NCBI GenBank assembly: GCA_004299665.1
Contig: SCQZ01000237.1
Span: 1-5,910, forward strand
Length of the DNA stretch: 5,910 bases
Source of the DNA: Jatrophihabitans sp.
Lineage (GTDB): Bacteria; Actinomycetota; Actinomycetes; Mycobacteriales; Jatrophihabitantaceae
Direction of reading: 5' to 3'
Position numbers and translations under genes: made by a program. The notes below the pieces were generated by a model. That model saw nothing but the letters and a program-made list of their open reading frames with translations. It searched no databases and had not been told where the DNA came from. Shown one piece after another: positions 1 through 5,891 of the stretch (the first letter of the stretch is position 1; every line of letters starts with the position of its first letter).

Positions 1-76
1 GCTCGTCGGTGGCCGAGAGCAGATCGGCTCGCTCCTCTCGATCCTGACGGCGGACTCGGCCATCGCCTCGGCATGA
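1..76 (+). CDS. C-terminal end of an unidentified protein (5' end outside window)
   Basis: Reading from position 2, an open frame of 24 codons ends at TGA 74-76. The predicted tail includes GGREQIGSLL and ends in AIASA. Nearly every codon in this frame has G or C in the third position, which marks it as the coding frame in such GC-rich DNA. One other plus-strand frame is also open here (to TAA at 114-116), but it lacks that bias. The fragment is too short to identify. It does not resemble the C-termini I know for LeuB, SerA or IlvC, which might be expected beside ilvE. The gene lies 71 bases upstream of ilvE on the same strand, with a hairpin between them. Confidence 0.5.
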   Translation, partial: LVGGREQIGSLLSILTADSAIASA

Positions 77-80
77 CGCG

Positions 81-98
81 CCGCCGGGCCTCCGGCGG
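81..98 (+). terminator. GC-rich hairpin after the upstream gene, possible terminator
   Basis: A perfect 7-bp inverted repeat (CCGCCGG at 81-87, CCGGCGG at 92-98) encloses a 4-base loop (GCCT), starting 4 bases after the upstream stop codon. No T-run follows, so it is not a canonical intrinsic terminator. Actinobacteria often use hairpins without U-tracts at gene ends. It could also be an mRNA 3'-end stabiliser. Confidence 0.4.
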
Positions 99-135
99 AA
101 CTCGGACGTCCTACTAACCGCCCCGGCCGCGCGAC

Positions 136-141
136 TACGAT
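136..141 (+). promoter_or_regulatory. Putative -10 box of a leaderless ilvE promoter
   Basis: TACGAT fits the actinobacterial TANNNT -10 consensus and ends 6 bases before the ilvE ATG at 148. Transcription would then start at or within a base or two of the A of the ATG, giving a leaderless mRNA. The bases before the ATG (CCGAGC) contain no Shine-Dalgarno sequence, which agrees. No convincing -35 box is visible at the usual 16-19 base spacing (around 111-118). Confidence 0.55.
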
Positions 142-147
142 CCGAGC

Positions 148-1248
148 ATGACGTCTCCAGCCGCCTTCAGCGTCGAGCGCAATCCCCACCCCCGCAGCGA
201 CGCCGAGCGCGAGCAGATCCTCGCCGCGCCCGGGTTCGGCCGCTTCTTCACCGACCACATGGTGCGGATCGACTACGCCGACGGGGCGTGGGGAGACGTC
301 CGGGTGCTGCCCTACGGCCCCCTCACGCTGAACCCGGCGACGACGGTGCTGCACTACGGCCAGGAGATCTTCGAGGGGCTGAAGGCGTACGCGCAGCCGG
401 ACGGGTCGATCAAGGCGTTCCGCCCCGCGGAGAACGCCCAGCGCTTCGCCCGCTCGGCCCGGCGCCTGGCCATGGCCGAACTGCCCGAGGACCTGTTCCT
501 CACCTCGCTGCGGGCGCTGGTGTCGGTCGACCGCGCATGGGTTCCGACCGCGGCGGAGGAGTCGCTGTACCTGCGGCCGTTCATGGTCTCGACCGAGGTC
601 GGCCTCGGGGTCAACCGGCCGTCCGCGTCGTACACCTACCTGGTGATCGCCTCCCCGGCCGGTTCGTACTTCGCCGGCGGCGTCCACCCCGTCACCGTGT
701 GGCTCTCGCAGGAGTACACCCGCGCAGCGCCCGGCGGCACCGGCGAGGCCAAGTGCGGCGGCAACTACGCCTCCGCGTTCGCCGCGCAGGCCGATGCGGT
801 CGCGCAGGGGTGCGACCAGGTGGTGTGGCTGGACGCCCACGAGCACCGCTGGGTCGAGGAGATGGGCGGGATGAACCTGTGCTTCGTGTACGGCTCGGGG
901 CCCTCGGCCCGCGTCGTCACGCCCGCGCTGACCGGCACGCTGCTGCCCGGCGTCACCCGCAAGTCGCTGCTCACGCTCGCGGCCGACCTCGGTTACGGCG
1001 CCGAGGAGGGCAAGATCAGCACCGACGAGTGGCAGGCCGGCAACGCCTCGGGCGAGATCACCGAGGTGTTCGCCTGCGGTACCGCCGCCGTCATCACCCC
1101 GGTCGGCGCGGTCAAGAGCGCGCACGGCTCCTGGACGGTCGGCAACGGCGAGCCCGGCCCGATCACCTTGCAACTGCGCGAGCACCTCACCGGCCTGCAG
1201 ACCGGCAAGGAGCCCGACACCCACGGCTGGATGTACCCGCTGGCATGA
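148..1248 (+). CDS. ilvE: Branched-chain-amino-acid aminotransferase (IlvE)
   Basis: This PLP-dependent fold-type IV cytosolic enzyme moves amino groups between glutamate/2-oxoglutarate and the keto acids of Leu, Ile and Val; it is the last step of their synthesis and the first of their breakdown. The product is 366 residues, the usual length of the long (type II) IlvE. Visible landmarks are YGQEIFEGLKAY (70-81), FRPAENAQRF with R99 expected to bind PLP phosphate, GEAKCGGNYA with Schiff-base K202 (AAG at 751-753) and Y207, EEMGGMN with E238, and CGTAAVITP with T312. All are offset by two from M. tuberculosis IlvE numbering as I recall it (K204, E240, T314). The ATG at 148 gives a typical N-terminus and has no ribosome binding site, so a leaderless start is likely. 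The stop codon overlaps the next gene's start (ATGA). Confidence 0.96.
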   Translation: MTSPAAFSVERNPHPRSDAEREQILAAPGFGRFFTDHMVRIDYADGAWGDVRVLPYGPLTLNPATTVLHYGQEIFEGLKAYAQPDGSIKAFRPAENAQRFARSARRLAMAELPEDLFLTSLRALVSVDRAWVPTAAEESLYLRPFMVSTEVGLGVNRPSASYTYLVIASPAGSYFAGGVHPVTVWLSQEYTRAAPGGTGEAKCGGNYASAFAAQADAVAQGCDQVVWLDAHEHRWVEEMGGMNLCFVYGSGPSARVVTPALTGTLLPGVTRKSLLTLAADLGYGAEEGKISTDEWQAGNASGEITEVFACGTAAVITPVGAVKSAHGSWTVGNGEPGPITLQLREHLTGLQTGKEPDTHGWMYPLA

Positions 1249-1988
1249 GGGCCGGCGCCCTCGTCGAGGCATTGTCCGGGGACGGGCCGGCGCTCCTCAC
1301 CGCGGCGCGGCGGGCCGGGTGGGAGGCGCTCGTGCCGGGCTGCCCGGACTGGAACGTGCGCGACCTGGTGATCCACGCCGGTGGCGTGCACCGCTGGGCG
1401 GCGGACGTGGTGCGCAACGCCCGAGCGGGCACCGACACGGACCTGGCGGCCGAGGTGGGCAACGGGCCGTCCGACGCCGAGTTGCCGGATTGGTTCGCCG
1501 ACGGGCACCGGGACCTGGTCGCGGTGCTGCGTGTCGCACCGGACGACCTGGCCTGCGCGGCGTTCCTGCCCGCGGATTCGCCGAAGCACTTCTGGGCCCG
1601 GCGGCAGGCGCACGAGACCGCGATCCACCGCGCCGACGCCGAGCAGGCCGCCGGGTCGGTTCCGAGCTTCGCCGCCGACTTCGCGCAGGACGGTATCGCC
1701 GAGGTGCTGCTGGGATTCGCCCGCCGCCGCAGCAACGCGATCGCCGCGCCGGGGCGCCTGGCGCTGCACGCCGAGGACGGCCCGTCGTGGCTGGTCACCT
1801 TCGGCGGCGAGCGGATCGAGGCAGCGACGTCCGGTGCCGGCGTCGACGGCGGCGGTGCCGACGCGACCGTGAGCGGGACCTCGTCCGAGCTGTACCTGTG
1901 GCTGTGGAACCGGCCGTCGCGCGCGGTCGTCACGGGCGACGCGGCGGTGGCGCAGCGCTGGCGCGGGGTACGGGTGCGCTGGGGCTGA
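1245..1988 (+). CDS. Maleylpyruvate isomerase family mycothiol-dependent enzyme
   Basis: The 247-residue product has the architecture of the mycothiol-dependent maleylpyruvate isomerase (MDMPI) family: an N-terminal DinB-like helical metal-binding domain (about 1-150) and a C-terminal SCP2-like domain (about 160-247). Three expected metal ligands are visible: H44 in DLVIHAGG, and E124 and H128 in HETAIHRAD. They correspond to the His52/Glu144/His148 triad of the Corynebacterium glutamicum enzyme as I recall it. The C-terminal domain carries the typical ELYLWLWNR and VVTGD segments. Family members use mycothiol in isomerisation or detoxification; many are uncharacterised, so true maleylpyruvate isomerase activity is not implied. 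The ATG at 1245 overlaps the ilvE stop as ATGA, implying translational coupling, and no independent ribosome binding site is obvious. Nothing nearby belongs to a gentisate pathway, so the substrate is unknown. Confidence 0.87.
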   Translation: MRAGALVEALSGDGPALLTAARRAGWEALVPGCPDWNVRDLVIHAGGVHRWAADVVRNARAGTDTDLAAEVGNGPSDAELPDWFADGHRDLVAVLRVAPDDLACAAFLPADSPKHFWARRQAHETAIHRADAEQAAGSVPSFAADFAQDGIAEVLLGFARRRSNAIAAPGRLALHAEDGPSWLVTFGGERIEAATSGAGVDGGGADATVSGTSSELYLWLWNRPSRAVVTGDAAVAQRWRGVRVRWG

Positions 1989-2053
1989 CGTCGCCGGGTC
2001 CGTGATCAACAGCCCGGGTCCGCCGGTATGCGGCCGCAGGGATCGGTCGACGG
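1989..2053. other. Convergent intergenic gap with short direct repeat
   Basis: These 65 bases separate the plus-strand MDMPI-family gene from the 3' end of minus-strand dcd. They contain a 9-base direct repeat, CCGGGTCCG, at 1994-2002 and 2014-2022, and a 10-base palindrome TGCGGCCGCA at 2029-2038. Neither forms a stem-loop with a T-run on either strand. I see no clear intrinsic terminator, so convergent transcripts may read into each other or end by Rho. Confidence 0.5.
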
Positions 2054-2632
2054 TCAGGTCGTCGGCCAGCGCCGGAAGTTCTGGTACGAGCGGCTCGGGG
2101 TGGGGCCGCGCTGCCCCTGGTAGCGGGAGCCGTAGACGGCCGACCCGTACGGGTGCTCGGCCGGCGACGACAGCCGGAACACGCACAGCTGGCCCACCTT
2201 CATCCCCGGCCACAAGGTGATGGGCAGATTGGCCACGTTGGACAGCTCCAGCGTGATGTGCCCGCTGAAGCCCGGGTCGATGAACCCGGCGGTCGAGTGG
2301 GTGAGCAGCCCGAGCCGGCCGAGACTGGACTTGCCCTCCAGCCGCGCCGCGAGGTCGTCGGGGAGTGTGATCACCTCGAGCGTGGAGCCCAGGACGAACT
2401 CACCGGGGTGCAGCACGAACGGCTCCTCCCCCTTGGGCTCGACCAGCGAGGTGAGCTCGTCCTGCTGCTGCGCCGGGTCGATGTGGGTGTACTGCGAGTT
2501 GTTGAAGACCCGGAAGTACCGGTCGAGGCGGACGTCGACGCTGGAGGGCTGGACCAGGTCCGGCTCCCACGGGTCGAGCACGAGCCGGCCGGCCCCGACC
2601 TCGGCACGGATGTCACGGTCGGACAGCAGCAT
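2054..2632 (-). CDS. dcd: dCTP deaminase, probably bifunctional dCTP deaminase/dUTPase
   Basis: This cytosolic homotrimeric enzyme of the dUTPase fold deaminates dCTP. In the actinobacterial type it also hydrolyses the resulting dUTP to dUMP, feeding thymidylate synthesis and limiting uracil in DNA. The product is 192 residues, close to M. tuberculosis Dcd (190). Landmarks are MLLSDRDIR at the N-terminus, LVQPSSVDVRLD (26-37), EGKSSLGRLG (99-108, with S103 and R106), THSTAGFIDPGFSGH (111-125) and ITLELSN with catalytic E129. A115 corresponds to the residue studied in the M. tuberculosis enzyme. The C-terminal YQGQRGPTPSRS is the flexible lid over the nucleotide. The bifunctional call is by similarity to that type. 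The gene starts 10 bases after the dehalogenase stop, without a Shine-Dalgarno sequence, and may have its own leaderless promoter. Confidence 0.96.
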   Translation of the reverse strand: MLLSDRDIRAEVGAGRLVLDPWEPDLVQPSSVDVRLDRYFRVFNNSQYTHIDPAQQQDELTSLVEPKGEEPFVLHPGEFVLGSTLEVITLPDDLAARLEGKSSLGRLGLLTHSTAGFIDPGFSGHITLELSNVANLPITLWPGMKVGQLCVFRLSSPAEHPYGSAVYGSRYQGQRGPTPSRSYQNFRRWPTT

Positions 2633-2639
2633 GGGCGGA

Positions 2640-2645
2640 AGGTTA
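2640..2645 (-). promoter_or_regulatory. Putative -10 box of a leaderless dcd promoter
   Basis: On the minus strand this reads TAACCT, fitting TANNNT, and its TAA is also the stop codon of the dehalogenase gene. Seven bases separate it from the dcd ATG (first base 2632). A weak -35-like GTGAGA (minus strand, 2664-2669) sits 18 bases further upstream. The spacer before the ATG (TCCGCCC) is pyrimidine-rich and has no Shine-Dalgarno sequence. Confidence 0.42.
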
Positions 2646-3554
2646 CTGCGTGCCCTGGACGAATCTCACGACGTGCCGCGCCAGGTCCTCGCCGGCATCC
2701 TCCTGCAGGAAGTGACCCGCGTCCGCGATCGTCGGGTGTTCGCGTCCCTGCGCCCCGGGCAGGGTGCGCCGCAGGATCGGCGCCATCGCGGCCGTGATCG
2801 GGTCGCCGTCGCTGAAGGCGACCAGCGCCGGCAGCTCGAGCCGGCTCAGCACCGCCCACGCCGCCCGGTTCGCCGGCGTCGCCGGGTCGTCCGGGGTGGT
2901 GGGGACGAGGTCGGGCATGGCGCGGGGCCCGGCCTTGTACGTCTCGTCGGGGAACGGCGCGTCGTAGGCGGCGCTCGCGTCCTCGGCCAGCGGGCGCCGG
3001 CAGCCGGACCGGACGAACCGCCCGATGTCCAGGTCGGGCGCCGTCCGTACCGCCGTCCGGAACGTGTGCCAGACCTCCGGCATCGGGTGGTCGCCGGTGG
3101 GCAGGCCGGTGTTGGCGGCGACGATCCGGGCGAACCGGCCCGGGTGCTCGGCGACCAGGCGCAGGCCGATCAGCCCGCCCCAGTCCTGCCCCACCAGGGT
3201 CACGCGGTGCAGGTCCAGCACGTCGAAGGCCAGCGCCCGCATCCACTCCACGTGACGGGCGTAGCTGTGGTCCGCCGCCTCGGCCGGTTTGTCCGACCGG
3301 CCGAAGCCGACCATGTCCGGCGCGATCGCGCGCAGCCCCGCGGCGGCGAGGATCGGCAGCATCGTGCGGTACAGGTACGACCAACTCGGCTCGCCGTGCA
3401 GCAGCAGCACCGGCTCGCCGGCCGCGGGACCCGCCTCGACCCAGGCCATGCGCAGCGTGCCGCCGGTCTGGTCCGGGACCTGCGCGTAATGCGGTGGGAA
3501 GGGGAAGCCCGGCAGGTCGGCGAAGCGCTCGTCGGGGGTGCGCAGCGTGTGCAT
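2643..3554 (-). CDS. dhmA: Haloalkane dehalogenase, subfamily I (DhmA type)
   Basis: This alpha/beta-hydrolase replaces a halogen on an alkyl carbon with hydroxyl from water, needing no cofactor. The product is 303 residues. The set of residues expected for subfamily I (DhlA/DhmA) is complete: oxyanion-hole region LLHGEPSWSYLYR (51-63), nucleophile D124 followed by halide-binding W125 in GQDWGG, second halide-binding W162 in PEVWHTF, catalytic acid D251 in SDGDPI, and base H281 in ADAGHFLQED. The cap segment DAPFPDETYKAG (198-209) and the N-terminus LRTPDERF closely match what I recall of M. tuberculosis DhmA (Rv2296). The frame stays open far upstream, but the family-typical N-terminus fixes the start at ATG 3552-3554; the upstream part is a shadow of the neighbouring gene. 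The gene starts 29 bases after the small acyl-CoA dehydrogenase gene, with no Shine-Dalgarno sequence. The physiological substrate is unknown, and some family members show little activity on simple haloalkanes. Confidence 0.92.
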   Translation of the reverse strand: MHTLRTPDERFADLPGFPFPPHYAQVPDQTGGTLRMAWVEAGPAAGEPVLLLHGEPSWSYLYRTMLPILAAAGLRAIAPDMVGFGRSDKPAEAADHSYARHVEWMRALAFDVLDLHRVTLVGQDWGGLIGLRLVAEHPGRFARIVAANTGLPTGDHPMPEVWHTFRTAVRTAPDLDIGRFVRSGCRRPLAEDASAAYDAPFPDETYKAGPRAMPDLVPTTPDDPATPANRAAWAVLSRLELPALVAFSDGDPITAAMAPILRRTLPGAQGREHPTIADAGHFLQEDAGEDLARHVVRFVQGTQ

Positions 3555-3562
3555 GGTTCGGC

Positions 3563-3568
3563 ACGCTA
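3563..3568 (-). promoter_or_regulatory. Putative -10 box of a leaderless dehalogenase promoter
   Basis: On the minus strand TAGCGT fits TANNNT and ends 8 bases before the dehalogenase ATG (first base 3554). A possible -35, CTGACC (minus strand, 3587-3592), lies 18 bases upstream and overlaps the end of the small acyl-CoA dehydrogenase gene. The bases next to the ATG (GCCGAACC) contain no Shine-Dalgarno sequence. Of the three leaderless candidates in the window this has the best -35/-10 pair. Confidence 0.5.
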
Positions 3569-3583
3569 GTCGGGTCGGGTGTG

Positions 3584-4687
3584 TCAGGTCAGCCCGCCGG
3601 CCGCCCCGAGTTCGGTGACGAGCAGGTCGGTGTCGGCGAAGGTCTTCGCGATGACGGCGACCCTCTTGGCGTAGTGGCCCACCGGGTACTCCATCGTCAT
3701 GCCGATGCCGCCGTGCAGCTGGATCGCCTCCTGCGACACGTGGCGGGAGGCGAGGTCGATCTGCACCTTCGCGGCCCGGATCGCCAGGTGCCGGGCGTCG
3801 TCGTCCTGCTCGGGGGCCAGCGCCAGCCGCGCGAGCAGGGCCATCGAGCGGGACTGTTCCACGGAGACGTACATGTCCGCCGCCCGGTGCTGCAGGGCCT
3901 GGAACACCGCGATCGGGTGCCCGAACTGTACCCGGGTCTTGAGGTACTCGACGGTCATCGCGAGCATCCGCTCCATCGCCCCGACCGCCTCGGCGCACAG
4001 GTAGGCGGTGGCGAGGTCGAGCACCCGCCGCACGACCGGCAGCGCGTCCCCGCCGGAGCCCAGCGGTTCGGCCGGGGCGTCGTCGAACACCACGTCGGCG
4101 CCGCGCAAGCCGTCCTGCATCGCGTAGCCGTCGCGCCGTACGCCCTGCGCGTCGACCAGGTACAGCCCGGTCGTGCCGGACGGGTCGGCCGCGGTGACGA
4201 CGAGGCGGTGGGCGCGATCACCGCCGATGACGGTGACCTTCGCGCCGCTGATCCGCCCGTTCGCGTAGCGGGTGCCGCTCGCCGCGAGCGCCCAGCGCGA
4301 GGACGGCTCGGCGTAGGCGAAGGCCAGCAGCAACGACCCGTCCGCGACACGCGGCAGCACCTGCGCCTGCTGTGCCTGCGTCCCGGCCGCGGCCACCAGC
4401 GAGCCGCCCAGCACCACGGTCGGCAGGTACGGCTCGAGGACCAGCGCCTTGCCGAAGGACTCGGCGACCACCAGCAGTTCCGCCGCGCCCATCCCCGCGC
4501 CACCGTGCTCCTCGGCAAACGGCAGGCCGAGCAGGCCCAGCGCCGCGTACTGCTCCCACATCGCGCGGCTCCACCCGTCGTCCGAGCGCAACAGCGCCAG
4601 CCGCTCGTTCGGGGGGTAGCGCTTGTCCAGCAGGTCGTCCAGCGTCTCGGCGAGCAACCTCTGCTCGGGCGTGAGATCGAGATCCAT
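3584..4687 (-). CDS. Acyl-CoA dehydrogenase, small FAD-contacting subunit lacking a catalytic Glu
   Basis: The 367-residue product has the full acyl-CoA dehydrogenase fold: helical N-terminal domain (about 1-115), central beta domain (about 120-210) and C-terminal helical domain (about 215-360). It retains the FAD-contact motifs TRVQFGHPI (251-259) and QLHGGIG (323-329). Both usual catalytic-base positions lack Glu. The helix G site (Glu254 in human isovaleryl-CoA dehydrogenase) aligns with A226, and the C-terminal site (Glu of the YEGT motif) falls in VIAKTFAD, probably at K348. This fits the non-catalytic partner of alpha2beta2 acyl-CoA dehydrogenases known from actinobacterial steroid degradation (M. 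tuberculosis FadE26/27 and FadE28/29 pairs). Its partner is encoded 14 bases upstream. The start ATG at 4685-4687 is preceded by AGGGG at 9 bases. The substrate cannot be read from the sequence. Confidence 0.9.
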   Translation of the reverse strand: MDLDLTPEQRLLAETLDDLLDKRYPPNERLALLRSDDGWSRAMWEQYAALGLLGLPFAEEHGGAGMGAAELLVVAESFGKALVLEPYLPTVVLGGSLVAAAGTQAQQAQVLPRVADGSLLLAFAYAEPSSRWALAASGTRYANGRISGAKVTVIGGDRAHRLVVTAADPSGTTGLYLVDAQGVRRDGYAMQDGLRGADVVFDDAPAEPLGSGGDALPVVRRVLDLATAYLCAEAVGAMERMLAMTVEYLKTRVQFGHPIAVFQALQHRAADMYVSVEQSRSMALLARLALAPEQDDDARHLAIRAAKVQIDLASRHVSQEAIQLHGGIGMTMEYPVGHYAKRVAVIAKTFADTDLLVTELGAAGGLT

Positions 4688-4696
4688 GGTCGCCGT

Positions 4697-4701
4697 CCCC
4701 T
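4697..4701 (-). promoter_or_regulatory. Ribosome binding site of the small acyl-CoA dehydrogenase gene
   Basis: On the minus strand AGGGG lies immediately after the TGA of the large subunit gene and 9 bases before the ATG at 4685-4687. It supports that start and translation from a shared transcript. Confidence 0.65.
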
Positions 4702-5880
4702 TCAGAACTTCAGGATCGCCTTGCAGATGATCTGCCGCTGCACCTCGTTGGAGCCGGCGTAGATCGACGCCTTGCGCCAGTTGAAGTACGTCGGGAACGC
4801 ATCGACGGCACCCTCGGGCGGCGGGGGAAAACCGTCGGGGACGTCCCCGCTCTCCCGGTATGCCAGCGCCGCCGGGCCGAGCACGTCGACGAGCAGTTCG
4901 CTGGCCTGCTGCTGCAGTTCCGAGCCGCGCAACTTGAGCACCGACGAGTCGGGGTCCGGGGTGCCCGGCGGCAGCGTCGCCTCCCGCGCGAGCAGGCGCA
5001 GCACCGACATCTCCAGCGCCGCCGTCTGCACCTCGAGCGTCGTCAGGCGCGCCCGCAGCAGCGGCTCGCCGTCCAGCAGGGGGCCGGCGAGCCGTTTCAA
5101 CCGCAGGATGCGGTTCTTGATCAACCCGATCTGCGCGTTGGAGGTCCGCTCGTTGCCGAGCAGGAACTTGGCGTAGGTCCAGCCCGCATTCAGTTCGCCG
5201 ACGAGGTTCTCGGCCGGGACCTGCACGTCGTCGAAGAAGACCTCGTTCACCTCGTACCCGCCGTCGATCAGCTGGATGGGACGGACGGTGACCCCCGGCG
5301 AGCGCATGTCGACCAGCAGGAACGAGATGCCGCGCTGCTGCTGGGCTGCGGGGTCGGTGCGGACCAGGCAGAAGATCCAGTCGCCGTACTGTCCCAGCGT
5401 CGTCCAGGTCTTCTGGCCGTTGACGACGAAGGTGTCACCGTCGCGGACCGCCGTGGTCTTGAGCGAGGCGAGGTCCGAGCCGGCGTTCGGCTCGCTGAAG
5501 CCCTGCGACCACCAGATATCCAGGTTCGCGGTGGCGGGCAGGAAGCGCTCCTTCTGCTCCTGGTTGCCGAACGTCGCGATCACCGGTCCGACCATGGCGG
5601 TGTTGAAGACCAGCGGCGGCGGCACGTGCGCCATGGTCAGTTCCGTCAGCCACAGGTGACGCTGGACCGGCGTCCAGTCCTTGCCCCCCCACTCGACCGG
5701 CCAGTGCGGCACGGCCAGGCCGTGCGCGTTCAAGATCCGCTGCGAGGTGACGAAGTCCTCCCGCGTCGCGTGCTCGCCGCGCGCCAGGCGATCCCGGATC
5801 TCGGCGGGCACCTCGCCGGTGAAGAACTCCCGCAGTTCGGCGGCGAACGCGCGCTCGTCCTTGTCGAGGCCTAGGTCCAT
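4702..5880 (-). CDS. Acyl-CoA dehydrogenase, large catalytic subunit of a probable heteromer
   Basis: The 392-residue flavoenzyme subunit would introduce a trans-2,3 double bond into an acyl-CoA and pass electrons to an electron-transfer flavoprotein. Visible are GFSEPNAGSDLASLKT (127-142, acyl-CoA dehydrogenase signature), GQKTWTTLGQYGDWIF (155-170, flavin-facing strand) and the C-terminal SIYAGSNEVQRQI. In that last motif A375 replaces the Glu of the common YEGT/S form. A Glu is instead present at the helix G position, E244 in LGNERTSN (GAG at 5149-5151), as in isovaleryl-CoA dehydrogenase and the catalytic subunits of actinobacterial heteromeric enzymes. The RxQFG and QxxGGxG FAD motifs are absent; VDVLGPAAL (331-339) stands at the latter. 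The adjacent small subunit has both. The ATG is set by AGGAGG five bases upstream and by the typical MDLGLDKDER N-terminus. Resemblance is to FadE26/FadE28-like proteins, not enough to assign a substrate. Confidence 0.92.
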   Translation of the reverse strand: MDLGLDKDERAFAAELREFFTGEVPAEIRDRLARGEHATREDFVTSQRILNAHGLAVPHWPVEWGGKDWTPVQRHLWLTELTMAHVPPPLVFNTAMVGPVIATFGNQEQKERFLPATANLDIWWSQGFSEPNAGSDLASLKTTAVRDGDTFVVNGQKTWTTLGQYGDWIFCLVRTDPAAQQQRGISFLLVDMRSPGVTVRPIQLIDGGYEVNEVFFDDVQVPAENLVGELNAGWTYAKFLLGNERTSNAQIGLIKNRILRLKRLAGPLLDGEPLLRARLTTLEVQTAALEMSVLRLLAREATLPPGTPDPDSSVLKLRGSELQQQASELLVDVLGPAALAYRESGDVPDGFPPPPEGAVDAFPTYFNWRKASIYAGSNEVQRQIICKAILKF

Positions 5881-5885
5881 GGACG

Positions 5886-5891
5886 CCTCCT
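5886..5891 (-). promoter_or_regulatory. Ribosome binding site of the large acyl-CoA dehydrogenase gene
   Basis: A perfect AGGAGG on the minus strand lies 5 bases before the ATG at 5878-5880 and fixes the start. No TANNNT box is visible in the 30 bases available upstream, so the promoter or a preceding gene lies outside the window. Confidence 0.8.

Noticed and set aside
288..1244. An N-terminal extension of the MDMPI-family protein to 566 residues
   Set aside because: This part is an Arg/Gly/Pro-rich shadow of ilvE in another frame. The ATGA overlap at 1245 gives the normal family length.
1994..2022. The 9-base direct repeat CCGGGTCCG as an insertion-site duplication or attachment site
   Set aside because: Only 11 bases lie between the copies, there is no mobile-element gene or inverted repeat, and the motif is composition-typical.
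2029..2038. The palindrome TGCGGCCGCA as an operator or terminator
   Set aside because: It has no loop, no T-run and no second copy in the window, and it lies between convergent gene ends. Short GC palindromes are common in this composition.
993..2213. A 406-codon minus-strand open frame antisense to ilvE and the MDMPI-family gene
   Set aside because: It runs across two well-supported genes and the intergenic gap, its translation is Arg/Pro/Ala-rich without family motifs, and such long antisense frames are expected in very GC-rich DNA.
2217..3569. A 450-codon plus-strand open frame antisense to dcd and the dehalogenase
   Set aside because: It covers two genes with complete catalytic motifs on the other strand, and its translation shows only Arg/Gly/Val-rich low-complexity sequence.
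3555..3998. An N-terminal extension of the dehalogenase to give a 451-residue protein
   Set aside because: The extension overlaps the small acyl-CoA dehydrogenase in another frame and has no family similarity. The MHTLRTPDERF start matches the family N-terminus.
3494..4762. A 422-codon plus-strand open frame antisense to the small acyl-CoA dehydrogenase
   Set aside because: It is the complement shadow of a clearly recognisable gene, with a low-complexity Arg/Gly/Val/Gln-rich translation and no recognisable domain.
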